A stretch of DNA of 46,021 bases from contig CAIMLX010000196.1 in the NCBI GenBank assembly GCA_903842455.1, forward strand, positions 1 through 46,021, read 5' to 3'. The notes beneath the pieces were generated by a model, which was not told the origin of the DNA, did not search any database, and saw only the letters and a list, made by a program, of their open reading frames with translations. Source of the DNA: an uncultured Hyphomicrobiales bacterium (GTDB lineage Bacteria > Pseudomonadota > Alphaproteobacteria > Rhizobiales > Devosiaceae). This document shows, piece by piece, positions 1 to 7,632 of the stretch (its first letter is position 1; the number at the start of each line of letters is the position of its first letter). A program made the position numbers and the translations under genes.

Positions 1-1260
1 CATGATGACCTCGTCGTCCTCGGTGACGAAATAGCGGGCCGGACGCAGGCCGTTGCGGTCCAGCGTCGCGCCGATATGGAGGCCATCCGAAAAGCACATG
101 GCGGCCGGGCCGTCCCACGGCTCCATCAGAGCGGCGTGGTACTCGTAGAAGGCGCGGCGATCCTCATCCATCAGCGGGTTGCCGGCCCAGGCCTCGGGAA
201 TGAGCATCATGGCGGCGTGCGGCATGGAATAGCCGCCACGCATCAGGAACTCGAGCGCGTTGTCGAAGCAGGCGGTGTCGGACTGGCCGGGATAGGAGAT
301 CGGCCAGAGCTTCTGGATATCGGCGCCGAACAGCGGCGACGACACGGAAGCCTGGCGGGCCGCCATCCAGTTGACGTTGCCGCGCACGGTGTTGATTTCG
401 CCGTTGTGGCAGACAAAGCGATACGGATGCGCCAGCCGCCACGACGGGAAGGTGTTGGTCGAGAAGCGCTGGTGCACGAGCGCGAGGGCGGACTCGAAAT
501 CCGCGTCGTGCAGGTCGGTGTAATAGGCGCCGAGCTGGGCAGCGAGGAACATGCCCTTGTAGACCAGCGTGCGGCAGCTCATCGACACGATATAGAAGTC
601 GTTCGGCTTGCCCTCGAAGGCCGAGTAGATCTTGGCCGACATCACCTTGCGGATGACATAGAGCTTGCGCTCGAACGCCTCTTCGTCGGCGATGTCGTCG
701 CCCATGCCGATGATCACCTGGCGGTGGAACGGCTCGGTGGCGACGATCTCGGGGTCCTTGGACAGCGAGGAATTGTCGGATGGCACGTCGCGCCAGCCGA
801 TGACCGACTGGCCCTCGTCCTCGATCACCTTGGTGGCGACGCGTTCCATCTTGAGGCGCAGGTCAGCGTCCTGCGGCATGAAGATGAAGCCGACGGCATA
901 CTTGCCCTTTTCGGGCAGGTGGAAGCCGAGGCGCGCGCTCTCCTTGGCGAAGAACTTATGCGGGATCTGCACCATGATGCCGGCGCCGTCGCCCATCAGC
1001 GGGTCGGCGCCTACGGCGCCGCGATGCTCGAGGTTCTCGAGGATGGCGAGGCCGTTCTGGACGATCTTCTGGCTCGGCTGGTTCTTCATGTTGACGATGA
1101 ACCCGACGCCGCAGGCATCGATCTCGCGCGTGGGGTCATAAAGACCCTCGGCGCGGGGGCGCATCACGCCGCGCGGCAGGTCGGTGCGATAACCGTCATT
1201 TTTGCGAATGGCAGTTTCCGTGACGGGATGTGACATCGTTCCGTTCCGTGGGTCAGCCAT
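1..1260 (-). CDS. gltB: Glutamate synthase (NADPH) large subunit, N-terminal part, runs off the window edge
   Basis: The 420 visible codons encode the class II glutamine amidotransferase domain of glutamate synthase, which releases ammonia from glutamine for transfer to 2-oxoglutarate. The likely nucleophile is Cys50 in the context IDACGVGFIVN; in this family the preceding propeptide is removed so that this cysteine becomes the N-terminus. Further family signatures are NLEHRGAVGADP, HQRFSTNTFPSW and CHNGEINTVRGN. Start chosen at the ATG at 1260, which has an AAGGAC ribosome site about nine bases upstream; an in-frame ATG at 1236 is the alternative. The synthase and FMN/Fe-S domains lie beyond the window, so intactness cannot be judged. 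The small subunit gene gltD is not in view. The upstream side is an unusually long non-coding stretch. Confidence 0.96.
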   Translation of the reverse strand, partial: MADPRNGTMSHPVTETAIRKNDGYRTDLPRGVMRPRAEGLYDPTREIDACGVGFIVNMKNQPSQKIVQNGLAILENLEHRGAVGADPLMGDGAGIMVQIPHKFFAKESARLGFHLPEKGKYAVGFIFMPQDADLRLKMERVATKVIEDEGQSVIGWRDVPSDNSSLSKDPEIVATEPFHRQVIIGMGDDIADEEAFERKLYVIRKVMSAKIYSAFEGKPNDFYIVSMSCRTLVYKGMFLAAQLGAYYTDLHDADFESALALVHQRFSTNTFPSWRLAHPYRFVCHNGEINTVRGNVNWMAARQASVSSPLFGADIQKLWPISYPGQSDTACFDNALEFLMRGGYSMPHAAMMLIPEAWAGNPLMDEDRRAFYEYHAALMEPWDGPAAMCFSDGLHIGATLDRNGLRPARYFVTEDDEVIM

Positions 1261-2074
1261 TTGCAGGTGTCCTTTGTTTCGTAGTCGTCTTCATGACGGA
1301 GGCGAGATGCCCCAGCCGCTTGGTTCCTTTCGACGCGCCTTCAGGCCCCAGTCGTACCCAATGTACGGCTCGAATCCGAGTGCGCAATCTCTTTAGTGGG
1401 GAGCGGCTCTGCATCCAAATGGCCGCTCATTCGGGCTCGATAAGACCCCACCCCTCCGTTTCCGCTAATGACAAGCGGGCCAGCCGGATCGGCGTGTGAA
1501 ACGCATCCGGGGAGACCGGCCGCTCACTAAAATTGGACAGACGTGCTGTCCTATCGAGCCTACATTTGCATAATTCCAAACTGCGGGCAAGCGCCTCCAG
1601 CCACTTTTTTGCCGTGTTATGGCGGTGTCGCGTAGGAGATATGGCGGCTGAATAGGAAAACTGTAGGAAACATCGCCTTGCGGCGCGCGGATGTGGCTGC
1701 GTGAGACCGGTTTCACCCGCGACTGGCAGTAGGAAATCCGCTCGACTGCCGACGCACGCGGCCCTGGACGGTACGAGTGCCGCTATCCACCTCCTTATGC
1801 AAGAAAGTTATCCCCGCGATCCCGGCGTGCCATATCTTGCCCTCGCTTCTCCGATGCGAGGTGCCGACGGGGCATCGCGGGGAGGTAAGGGGGCCAGGGG
1901 CGAGCCGTCGCAACTGGGGTGACTGCGGTTCCTGCATCGCTGAGCGGTGCCGTGCGCCATAAGTCCCTTCGCAATGGGCGGGGCGACAGTCCCACCGACT
2001 ACTTTGGCCGGTCTACCGGCATAATAGGGACGAAGTCCCGCCCATGCCGCACCTTCGGGAGGCGGCGAACATAC
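1261..2074. other. Long intergenic region between gltB and dps with no convincing gene
   Basis: About 0.8 kb without a credible protein gene. The open frames present are short, overlap one another on both strands and lack good ribosome sites. The gltB promoter should lie in the part next to 1261, but I could not pick out convincing boxes. The part nearest dps contains the dps terminator (2075-2103) and a separate long stem-loop (1976-2043), listed on their own. I looked for tmRNA, RNase P RNA and SRP RNA signatures on both strands and did not find them. Confidence 0.6.
1976..2043. other. Long imperfect stem-loop, possible structured RNA
   Basis: GGGCGGG at 1976-1982 pairs with CCCGCCC at 2037-2043. 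After an internal loop, GTCCC at 1989-1993 pairs with GGGAC at 2027-2031. A smaller hairpin GCCGG-TCTA-CCGGC sits inside at 2007-2020. The structure is strand-symmetric, so it could belong to an RNA read in either direction. It lies beyond the dps terminator and far from the gltB start, so it is not explained by either gene. No match to an RNA family is recognised. Confidence 0.35.
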
Positions 2075-2103
2075 AAAACCCCGGGAGCCGAGGCTCGCCC
2101 GGC
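2075..2103 (-). terminator. Rho-independent terminator of dps
   Basis: On the minus strand a stem of CCGGG / CCCGG plus AGCC / GGCT, with a small bulge, is followed by GGTTTTGT. It begins about 28 bases after the dps stop codon and fits as its terminator. Confidence 0.7.
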
Positions 2104-2130
2104 TTTCGTCATGGCCGTTCGGACGCCGCG

Positions 2131-2604
2131 CTACTCCAGGTGGCTCTTCAGGAACCACAGGTCCTTGTCGAGGACGCGCGAGAACGCCGTGAAGATGTCG
2201 GCGGTGCCGGCGTCGCCGGCTTCATCGGCGGTGTCGATGGCAGCGCGGGTCGAGGCGCTGAGGGCGGCATAGCGGTCGACAAGGGCGCTGACATGGTCTT
2301 CGACCTTGCGGATGTCGGTGGGGTAGGGCGCAAGCTGCGTGGCCGTCCCGACGGTCTGGACGGTGCCAAGGGCCACGCCATCGAGCTGCGCGACGCGTTC
2401 GGCGATGATGTCGACATGCTCGTCGACGTCATTGCGCAACTGGTCAAGCGGTTCGTGCACGGCGATGAAGGTGGGGCCCTTGAGGTTCCAGTGGGCCTGC
2501 TTGGTGACCAGCGCCAGGTCGATCGCGTCGGCGAGACGCGCGTTGAGCAGGTCGATCATTGCGGTCTTCGTATTGGACTTGAGCCCGATATCTACGGATT
2601 TCAT
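2131..2604 (-). CDS. dps: Dps-type DNA-binding ferritin-like protein
   Basis: A 157-residue protein of the Dps/bacterioferritin-like family, which forms dodecameric shells that oxidise and store iron and protect DNA in starvation and oxidative stress. The ferroxidase-type residues are visible in the pattern AHWNLKGPTF ... HEPLDQLRNDVDEHVDIIAER, where one His and the nearby Asp/Glu residues bind iron between subunits. The length matches the family. Start at ATG 2604, with AGAGG upstream on the coding strand. An in-frame extension further upstream is unlikely because it does not resemble family N-termini. Its neighbour upstream on the same strand is a small heat-shock gene, so the two make a stress-protection cluster, though a 190-base gap suggests separate promoters. 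A terminator follows the stop. Confidence 0.95.
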   Translation of the reverse strand: MKSVDIGLKSNTKTAMIDLLNARLADAIDLALVTKQAHWNLKGPTFIAVHEPLDQLRNDVDEHVDIIAERVAQLDGVALGTVQTVGTATQLAPYPTDIRKVEDHVSALVDRYAALSASTRAAIDTADEAGDAGTADIFTAFSRVLDKDLWFLKSHLE

Positions 2605-2794
2605 CTGAACCTCTGACGCTTGAGTTGGACGCTTCAGCAACGAGCACCATGGTCCGGAGGTTGCGCCTCCGAGGCGACGTGCGGGTGCAGATTGCATAGA
2701 CAAAGGGCGCAGGTCCTTCCGAACCCACGCCCCCATTCCGTTCTGCCCGGCCACGGCACAGACCTAATGACCAGGCCGTTCGTGAGCGCAAGGA

Positions 2795-3250
2795 TCAGTT
2801 GACCGTCTGGTCCTCGATGGTCTTGGTCGTGCCGGAGATCGGGATCTGCCGGGCTTTCTTGGACTCGGGGATCTCGCGCTTCAGCTCGATGTGGAGCAGG
2901 CCGTTCTCGAGGCTGGCGCCGGCGACTTCGACGTAATCGGCCAGCTGGAAGCGGAGCTCGAAGGCGCGCTCGGCAATGCCGCGGTGCAGGAACTCGCGCT
3001 GCGCGGTCTCGGCCTCAGTGGGCTTGGCGCCCTTGACGACGAGGTTGTTCTCCTTGCTCTCGATGGCGATGTCGCCATCGGCAAAGCCGGCTACCGCGAT
3101 CGAGATGCGATAGGCGTCAGAGCCGGTCTTCTCGATGTTGTAGGGCGGGTAGGTCTTCTGCTCCTGGCCGACCAGCGCATCGAGCCGGTTGAACACGCGG
3201 TCGAAGCCGACGGTGGAACGATAGAAGGGGGAAAAATCGTAGGCAGCCAT
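2795..3250 (-). CDS. Small heat-shock protein, Hsp20/IbpA family
   Basis: A 151-residue protein with an alpha-crystallin domain at roughly residues 35-130. It matches IbpA-type chaperones, which bind unfolding proteins without ATP and hold them for refolding. Family signs are the N-terminal FSPFYRSTVGFDRVFNRLD, the core YRISIAVAGFADGDIAI, and the closing GLLHIELKREIPESKK followed by an I-x-I type tail (RQIPI). Start at ATG 3250, with an AAGGAGA ribosome site nine bases upstream. That ribosome site lies in a ROSE-like RNA thermometer, and a RpoH-type promoter sits at the expected distance, so heat control at both transcription and translation is predicted. dps lies downstream on the same strand. 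Confidence 0.95.
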   Translation of the reverse strand: MAAYDFSPFYRSTVGFDRVFNRLDALVGQEQKTYPPYNIEKTGSDAYRISIAVAGFADGDIAIESKENNLVVKGAKPTEAETAQREFLHRGIAERAFELRFQLADYVEVAGASLENGLLHIELKREIPESKKARQIPISGTTKTIEDQTVN

Positions 3251-3362
3251 GATCACATTCTCCTTTTGAGCAACGTGGCTTTGGTGCGGGTGTCCCATGT
3301 GCGCTCCCCTGTTGGGCAAGCACCACTCCCGGGTGTCCCGGTCCCCGGCAGTGCCGGCGAAC
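3251..3362 (-). promoter_or_regulatory. ROSE-like RNA thermometer in the hsp20 5' leader
   Basis: The predicted untranslated leader is about 110 bases. Its last part on the minus strand reads TTGCT-CAAA-AGGAGA just before the start codon. In ROSE elements of rhizobial small heat-shock genes a UYGCU motif pairs imperfectly with the Shine-Dalgarno sequence and melts on heating; here TTGCT faces the AGGAGA across a short loop. Further GC-rich inverted repeats upstream in the leader would give the extra stems typical of ROSE. The motif, gene type and leader length agree; the fold itself was not computed. Confidence 0.72.
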
Positions 3363-3369
3363 AGCACTG

Positions 3370-3397
3370 ATTTAGGGTGAGGATTTGCCCGTTCAAG
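3370..3397 (-). promoter_or_regulatory. RpoH (sigma-32) type heat-shock promoter of hsp20
   Basis: On the minus strand CTTGAAC (3397-3391) is separated by 13 bases from CCCTAAAT (3377-3370). This is close to the known heat-shock consensus CTTGAAA - about 13 - CCCCATNT. The expected start of transcription is near 3362, giving a leader of about 110 bases for hsp20. Confidence 0.72.
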
Positions 3398-3545
3398 GGG
3401 TCTTCGCGCTTGCTGAATGCAAAATGAATGCGCCGCTCAAAGCGGGTTCAGGCAACCGGTCCTATACCCACGACTGTGCTGACTGTCTGCTGCAGGGCAC
3501 ACCGAATGAGCCGTCTTCACCCGCCCCCCGCAAGGCGGCCCATCG

Positions 3546-3590
3546 CAGAAAAGCCAGTGTCTCTCACGAGGCGCTGGCTTTTCTGTTTGG
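3546..3590 (+). terminator. Strong hairpin between divergent genes, terminator-like
   Basis: CAGAAAAGCCAG (3546-3557) pairs perfectly with CTGGCTTTTCTG (3574-3585) around a 16-base middle, and T-rich sequence follows on the plus strand. It stands between hsp20 (-) and a hydrolase gene (+), which point away from each other, so no annotated gene would end here. The surrounding region 3398-3733 shows no protein gene. A short plus-strand transcript ending here is possible. Confidence 0.45.
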
Positions 3591-3733
3591 TGCCACTGCC
3601 AAGCCTTGCACCGCATCCGGATTGGGTGCCATCACCCTCCGGCTCCACGCTGTCATTTCCGCCGCTCGGGGAATCCGGTAACGAGGGTCTGGCATGATTG
3701 CCTGCCCATCCGTTCTCCTCGAGCCCGATCCGC

Positions 3734-4708
3734 ATGAACGCCATCGTCGATCCCGCCGGCCCGCAGCTTGCCGTGGTGCCGTCCAATCCGGTGCCCGAGG
3801 GGGCGCGGGTGGGCTATTTCACCACCTCGGACAAGGTGCAGTTGCGCTACGCCACCTTCCCCAAGGGGCCCGGCGCCCCGCGCGGCACGGTGTGTCTCGT
3901 GCATGGGCGGACGGAGTTCATCGAGAAGTATTTCGAGACGGTGGCCGATTTCCAGTCGCGCGGCTTCGCCGTGGCGACCTTCGACTGGCGCGGGCAGGGC
4001 GGCAGCCAGCGGCTGATCGGCAACAAGCGGCTCGGCCACGTCCGCGATTTCGACGATTACTGGACCGACCTCCGCAGCTTCCACGGCAACATCCTGCTGC
4101 CCGATTGCCCCGCGCCCTACTACCTCGTCGGGCACTCGATGGGCGGGCTCGCCTGCCTCTATGCCGGGGCGCGCGACCGGATGATGTTCGAGCGCATCTT
4201 CCTCTCCGCCCCGATGGTGGCGCTCGATGGCCAGCCCTTCGGCATGGCCGGGATGGCGCGCCTCGCCGGCACGCTGTCGATGCTCGGGCTCGGGCGGCTG
4301 CCGATCGCCCGCCGGGCCGACAAGCCGCAATCGCAGCAGAGTTTCGCCGGCAACGCCGTGACCTCCGACCTCAACCGCTTCATGCGGACGGTGGAGGTGC
4401 TGAAGGCGCGGCCAGATCTCGAGATCGGTGCACCCACCATCCGCTGGGCGGCGAGCGCCTTCAGCGCCATGGCCGGCGCCGGAACCGACCAGTTCCCCGG
4501 CGCGGTGAAGATCCCCGTGCTGATGCTGGCGGCGGCCCGCGACGAGGTGGTGTCGACCGCGGCGATCGAGACGCTCGGCTTGCGCATGCGCACCGGCCGG
4601 CACGTCATCGTCCCCGGGGCCAAGCACGAACTGTTCCAGGAAACCGACCCGATCCGCGGCCAGGTGCTCGCCGCGTTCGATGCGTTCATCGGGGCCGGGA
4701 TGGCTTGA
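3734..4708 (+). CDS. Alpha/beta hydrolase, lysophospholipase / monoacylglycerol lipase-like (serine aminopeptidase S33 fold)
   Basis: A 324-residue cytoplasmic alpha/beta hydrolase of the PldB / monoglyceride-lipase group (Hydrolase_4). The nucleophile elbow is GHSMGG with Ser135. The oxyanion region is LVHGRTEFIEKY. The strand-5 motif FDWRGQGGS is typical of this group. The acid is probably the Asp in AAARDEVVS and the base the His in PGAKHELFQE. Likely substrates are lysophospholipids or monoglycerides, but the exact one cannot be told. Start at ATG 3734 gives a normal N-terminus; an upstream in-frame TTG at 3698 is possible. The gene converges on hisN, with a 140-bp palindromic element between the two stops. 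Confidence 0.88.
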   Translation: MNAIVDPAGPQLAVVPSNPVPEGARVGYFTTSDKVQLRYATFPKGPGAPRGTVCLVHGRTEFIEKYFETVADFQSRGFAVATFDWRGQGGSQRLIGNKRLGHVRDFDDYWTDLRSFHGNILLPDCPAPYYLVGHSMGGLACLYAGARDRMMFERIFLSAPMVALDGQPFGMAGMARLAGTLSMLGLGRLPIARRADKPQSQQSFAGNAVTSDLNRFMRTVEVLKARPDLEIGAPTIRWAASAFSAMAGAGTDQFPGAVKIPVLMLAAARDEVVSTAAIETLGLRMRTGRHVIVPGAKHELFQETDPIRGQVLAAFDAFIGAGMA

Positions 4709-4728
4709 GGGGGGGGCGCTGCGGCCGA

Positions 4729-4868
4729 CCCCTCATCCGGCTGCCGCCACCTTCTCCCACAAGGGGAGAAGGCGAACACTTGGCGGCTTCCCTCCGCAAA
4801 TCACCGGCGGCGAGGCTCCATCGCCTTCTCCCCTTGTGGGAGAAGGTGCCCGTAGGGCGGATGAGGGG
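4729..4868. repeat. 140-bp inverted-repeat element, copy A
   Basis: Two arms of about 47 bases point at each other. Each has an outer CCCCTCATCCG, a variable stretch, and an inner 9-bp hairpin of CCTTCTCCC / GGGAGAAGG type. The right arm, inverted, matches the left arm apart from a short divergent block. A second copy of the same length is at 40262-40401. The element fills the space between the convergent stops of the hydrolase and hisN, so each arm can act as a terminator for one gene. It resembles the palindromic intergenic repeats common in rhizobial genomes. Confidence 0.85.
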
Positions 4869-4890
4869 TGGGCGAGAGTACCTCCGACCT

Positions 4891-5715
4891 TCAGCCCTTC
4901 AACATCGCCATCGCCGCCGCGTGCAGCTCCGGCGTTGCGGCCGCGACGCAGTTGCCGCCCTGTTCCGCCGGGCCGCCGTCCCAGGTGGTGACGACGCCGC
5001 CGGCGTTCTCGATCAGCGGGATCAGCGGGCAGATATCGACATTCTTCAGCCCCGCCTCGACCACCAGGTCGATATGGCCGGCCGCCAGCAGCGCGTAGCC
5101 GTAGCAGTCGAGGCCGTAACGGGTGGTGAGCACCGAGCGCTCGATGCGGTTCCACTCCGCCGTCAGGTCGCGCCCCTGGCGCAGGAACAGGTCGGGTGAG
5201 GTGGTGGTGAGCTTGGCCTTGCCGAGTTCCGTGACCGCGCTGGTCTTGAGCGGCAGGTGTTCGGCGCCCCGGTGATAGTGCGCTTCGCCGGGCAGGCTCA
5301 TGTAGATCTCGCCGGTGAAGGGCTGCGCCATCAGCCCGGCGACGGCGCGGCCGTTGACGGTGAGTCCCACCAGCGTTCCCCACACCGGGACGCCGGTGAC
5401 GAAGGCGCGGGTGCCGTCGATGGGGTCGATGATCCAGGCGTAGGGCGCGGTGCCCGTCTTGTCGTCCATTTCCTCGCCGAGGATGGAGTGATCCGGAAAC
5501 CGCTCGCCCAGCAGGTTGCGGATCACCCGCTCGGCCTCGCGGTCTGCCTCGGTGACCGGGTCGAAGCCGTCCGTCCACTTGTTGTCCACCGCGATGCCCT
5601 GCCGGAAGCGGGGTAGGGTGATGGCCGCGGCGATCTCGGCGGCGTCGAGCAGGGTCTGGCGGACCAGGTCGGCTGAGAGGTCGCCCAAGGAGGCAACTGC
5701 AGGTGTATCGTTCAT
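4891..5715 (-). CDS. hisN: Inositol-monophosphatase-family phosphatase, probable histidinol-phosphatase
   Basis: A 274-residue member of the Mg-dependent inositol monophosphatase superfamily. The metal-binding signatures are all present: DPVTEADREAE, GEEMD, WIIDPIDGTRAFVTG and, near the C-terminus, NVDICPLIPLIENAGGVVTTWDG. The variant IDGTRAFVTGVPVWGTL and the NVDICPLIPLIE end are typical of the HisN subgroup, which removes phosphate from L-histidinol phosphate in histidine synthesis. Other family members act on inositol phosphates or 3'-phosphoadenosine phosphates, so the substrate is inferred. Start at ATG 5715; the ribosome site is weak. No other his genes are nearby, which is usual for hisN in this group. 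Confidence 0.85.
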   Translation of the reverse strand: MNDTPAVASLGDLSADLVRQTLLDAAEIAAAITLPRFRQGIAVDNKWTDGFDPVTEADREAERVIRNLLGERFPDHSILGEEMDDKTGTAPYAWIIDPIDGTRAFVTGVPVWGTLVGLTVNGRAVAGLMAQPFTGEIYMSLPGEAHYHRGAEHLPLKTSAVTELGKAKLTTTSPDLFLRQGRDLTAEWNRIERSVLTTRYGLDCYGYALLAAGHIDLVVEAGLKNVDICPLIPLIENAGGVVTTWDGGPAEQGGNCVAAATPELHAAAMAMLKG

Positions 5716-5973
5716 GCTCGGTTCCGGAATGGTTTGTGCTGTGGTTTCAGCGGGCTAGCGAACTGTCTGGGCAGATTTTCACGAATACTGCGAAAGCTGA
5801 TTGATTCATTTTTGCAACAATGAGGCGACACCGACTGTTGAAGACTTGGCGTGACCTTGTCGAAGGCAGCAAATCAGTTCATCCCGGTAAGTGCATGATG
5901 GATGGGCAGCTCGAAAGCTGGACCACGACTTGGTCCCTGATCGACTGGCTGTCATCGTTTCCTCCCTTGACTG
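5716..5973 (+). ncRNA. Possible small RNA ending at an orphan terminator
   Basis: No protein gene is convincing between hisN and the N-formylglutamate amidohydrolase gene, yet a textbook terminator stands at 5974-5996 on the plus strand. Both neighbouring genes are on the minus strand, so this terminator must serve a plus-strand transcript starting within this gap. A C-rich stretch (TTTCCTCCC) lies just before the terminator stem, and such stretches can bind ribosome sites in small RNAs. The 5' end is not defined and no clear promoter was found, so the extent given is only the space available. Confidence 0.35.
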
Positions 5974-5996
5974 GGCCGCTTCGGCGGCCTTTTTTT
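5974..5996 (+). terminator. Rho-independent terminator with UUCG tetraloop, not belonging to any annotated gene
   Basis: GGCCGC-TTCG-GCGGCC followed by seven T residues. It is directional: on the minus strand the T run precedes the stem as A residues, so it cannot end the minus-strand gene at 6075. Confidence 0.8.
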
Positions 5997-6074
5997 CGGT
6001 GAGGCTCCCGCACAAATCCTAGTAGTGGCGAGTTTTGTCACGGCTGTGACCGACATGGCTTTGACGGTGCGCCG

Positions 6075-6971
6075 CTACTCGGCCGCGAACTTCTCGGTGG
6101 CGCTGGCGGGCGGCGCCAGTATCGCCAGGTCCAGTCCCACCAGGGCAACCAGAAACCGTTCGATCAGTTGCCGCATGGCAGCGAAGCCGTCGTTCTTTTC
6201 GAGCGTCACCTCGTTCATGTAGAGGTGACGGCTGATCTCGATCTGCAGGGCGTGGACGCCATGCTGCGGCCGGCCATAGGTGCGGGTGCAGAAGCCGCCG
6301 GCATAGGGACGGTTTCGGGCGACCCGCAAACCGGCGCCGGCAAAGATCATTTCCGCGAGATCGGCGAGCATCGGGGCACAGGTGGTGCCGTATCGGTCGC
6401 CCAGCACCACGTCGGGACCGATGCGGTCGCCGGTGCGGGCGAGGCGCGGCATCGAATGGCAATCGATCAGCACGGCCACCCCGAAGGCCGACCAGGCCTC
6501 GGTCAGCAGCTTCTGCAGTGTGGTGTGGTATGGCTGGTAGATGCCCTCGATCCGCATGCGGGCGTCATCGAGGGTCAGCCGCTCCTTGTAGATCGGCTTG
6601 TTCTCCGCCACCACGCGCGCCAGCGTGCCGAGGCCGGCTGCAACCCGGGGGCTGGTGGTGTTGAACCGCTCCGATAGCGGCTCGACGAACATCGTCGGAT
6701 CGAGTTCCCACGGCTCGCGGTTGATATCGAGGTAGGCGCGCGGGAAGTGCGCGCGGATCAGCGGCGTGCCCAGGTGCGGGGCGCGGCTGAACAGTTCGTC
6801 GACGAAGGCGTCCTCGGACTGCCGGATCGACAGGTGGTCGAGGCGGGTCATGCGCAGGAAGCGCTCGGGGTAGTCCGATCCCGAATGACCCGAATTGAAC
6901 ACCAGCGGTGCGGTGAGGCGCCGCGGCCTTACCGTCTCGAACGCCGGCCTGTCCCAGTAGTCGGACTGCAC
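6075..6971 (-). CDS. N-formylglutamate amidohydrolase family protein
   Basis: A 298-residue protein of the FGase (HutG-like) family, zinc-dependent enzymes that split N-formyl-L-glutamate to formate and glutamate, the last step of one histidine breakdown route. Family features seen: NSGHSGSDYP near the N-terminus, HFPRAYLDINREPWELD, IDCHSMPRL, and ALQIEISRHLYMNE close to the C-terminus. Start chosen at GTG 6971 because GAGGGAGAG stands just upstream; TTG 6974 and GTG 6998 are alternatives. No other hut genes are nearby, so true substrate use is uncertain. The pairing of this gene with a divergent cpdR is, from memory, frequent in Rhizobiales. Confidence 0.88.
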   Translation of the reverse strand: MQSDYWDRPAFETVRPRRLTAPLVFNSGHSGSDYPERFLRMTRLDHLSIRQSEDAFVDELFSRAPHLGTPLIRAHFPRAYLDINREPWELDPTMFVEPLSERFNTTSPRVAAGLGTLARVVAENKPIYKERLTLDDARMRIEGIYQPYHTTLQKLLTEAWSAFGVAVLIDCHSMPRLARTGDRIGPDVVLGDRYGTTCAPMLADLAEMIFAGAGLRVARNRPYAGGFCTRTYGRPQHGVHALQIEISRHLYMNEVTLEKNDGFAAMRQLIERFLVALVGLDLAILAPPASATEKFAAE

Positions 6972-7154
6972 CAAACTCTCCCTCGGGTGCCGAAGCACCT
7001 ACCGCGCTTACTGTGCCGCGCAGCCGGGCGATTGTCCAGAATGCCGGGGCAGGGGGGAGTTCACATCATAATGGGGTGTTTCTCGGGGGTAGCAAACTTG
7101 CATTAAACATGACCAATTAGAGTCTGCCGCGGAAGAAATCCGAAGATGGGTGCC

Positions 7155-7514
7155 ATGAAGCGCATATTGCTTGCCGAAGACGATAACGACATGCGCCAGT
7201 TCCTGACGCGGGCGCTCAAGACCGCCGGGTATGAGGTGGTGTCGTTCGACAACGGCAGATCCGCGTACGAGCGGCTGCGCGAGGAGCCCTTCTCGCTGCT
7301 GCTCAGCGATATCGTGATGCCCGAGATGGACGGCATCGAGCTGGCGCGTCGCGCCACCGAACTCGATCCGGACCTCAAGGTGATGTTCATCACCGGCTTC
7401 GCCGCCGTGGCGCTCAACCCCGATTCGGATGCGCCCAAGGATGCGTCGGTGCTGAGCAAGCCCTTCCACCTCAAGGATCTCGTGCACGAGGTCGAGCGGC
7501 TGCTGGCCGCCTGA
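7155..7514 (+). CDS. cpdR: Single-domain response regulator, CpdR-like
   Basis: A 119-residue stand-alone receiver domain. Acidic residues AEDDND start the fold, the phosphoacceptor is Asp52 in LLSDIVMPEMDG, a Thr follows in MFITGF, and the conserved Lys is in SKPFHLKDL. There is no output domain. It closely fits CpdR, which when unphosphorylated helps ClpXP degrade cell-cycle proteins in Caulobacter and Sinorhizobium; phosphate reaches it through the CckA-ChpT relay. ATG 7155 gives the usual MKRILLAEDD start; ATG 7146 is an in-frame alternative. Divergent to the N-formylglutamate amidohydrolase gene and followed by tRNA-Val genes. Identification rests on sequence resemblance and context. Confidence 0.88.
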   Translation: MKRILLAEDDNDMRQFLTRALKTAGYEVVSFDNGRSAYERLREEPFSLLLSDIVMPEMDGIELARRATELDPDLKVMFITGFAAVALNPDSDAPKDASVLSKPFHLKDLVHEVERLLAA

Positions 7515-7557
7515 TCGCGATGGCCAAGGGGTTTTCCCGAAACCGGGGAATTCCCGC

Positions 7558-7587
7558 TTGACCCTCGGCGCGGTTTCATGGTGTATC
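7558..7587 (+). promoter_or_regulatory. Sigma-70 type promoter of the tRNA-Val genes
   Basis: TTGACC (7558-7563), an 18-base spacer, then TGTATC (7582-7587). The predicted start lies about 40 bases before the first tRNA. Confidence 0.5.
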
Positions 7588-7632
7588 CGCCTCCACGCGA
7601 CGGGGGCTTCGGCCAGCGTCGATGGCGAAGAT

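Noticed and set aside
76-1233. Long plus-strand open frame of 385 codons
   Set aside because: Antisense shadow of gltB, whose own frame shows clear family motifs. The His-, Arg- and Gly-rich translation is typical of antisense frames in GC-rich genes.
1578-1610. TGGC ... TTGC on the minus strand as a sigma-54 promoter for gltB
   Set aside because: The distance between the GG and GC elements is two bases too long, which sigma-54 does not tolerate.
1465-1716. Minus-strand ORF of 83 codons in the gltB-dps gap
   Set aside because: No ribosome site, no family resemblance, and stop-rich surroundings.
5820-6002. Plus-strand ORF of 60 codons
   Set aside because: It runs through the UUCG terminator at 5974-5996, and its C-terminus is made of terminator sequence, so it is not a real protein.
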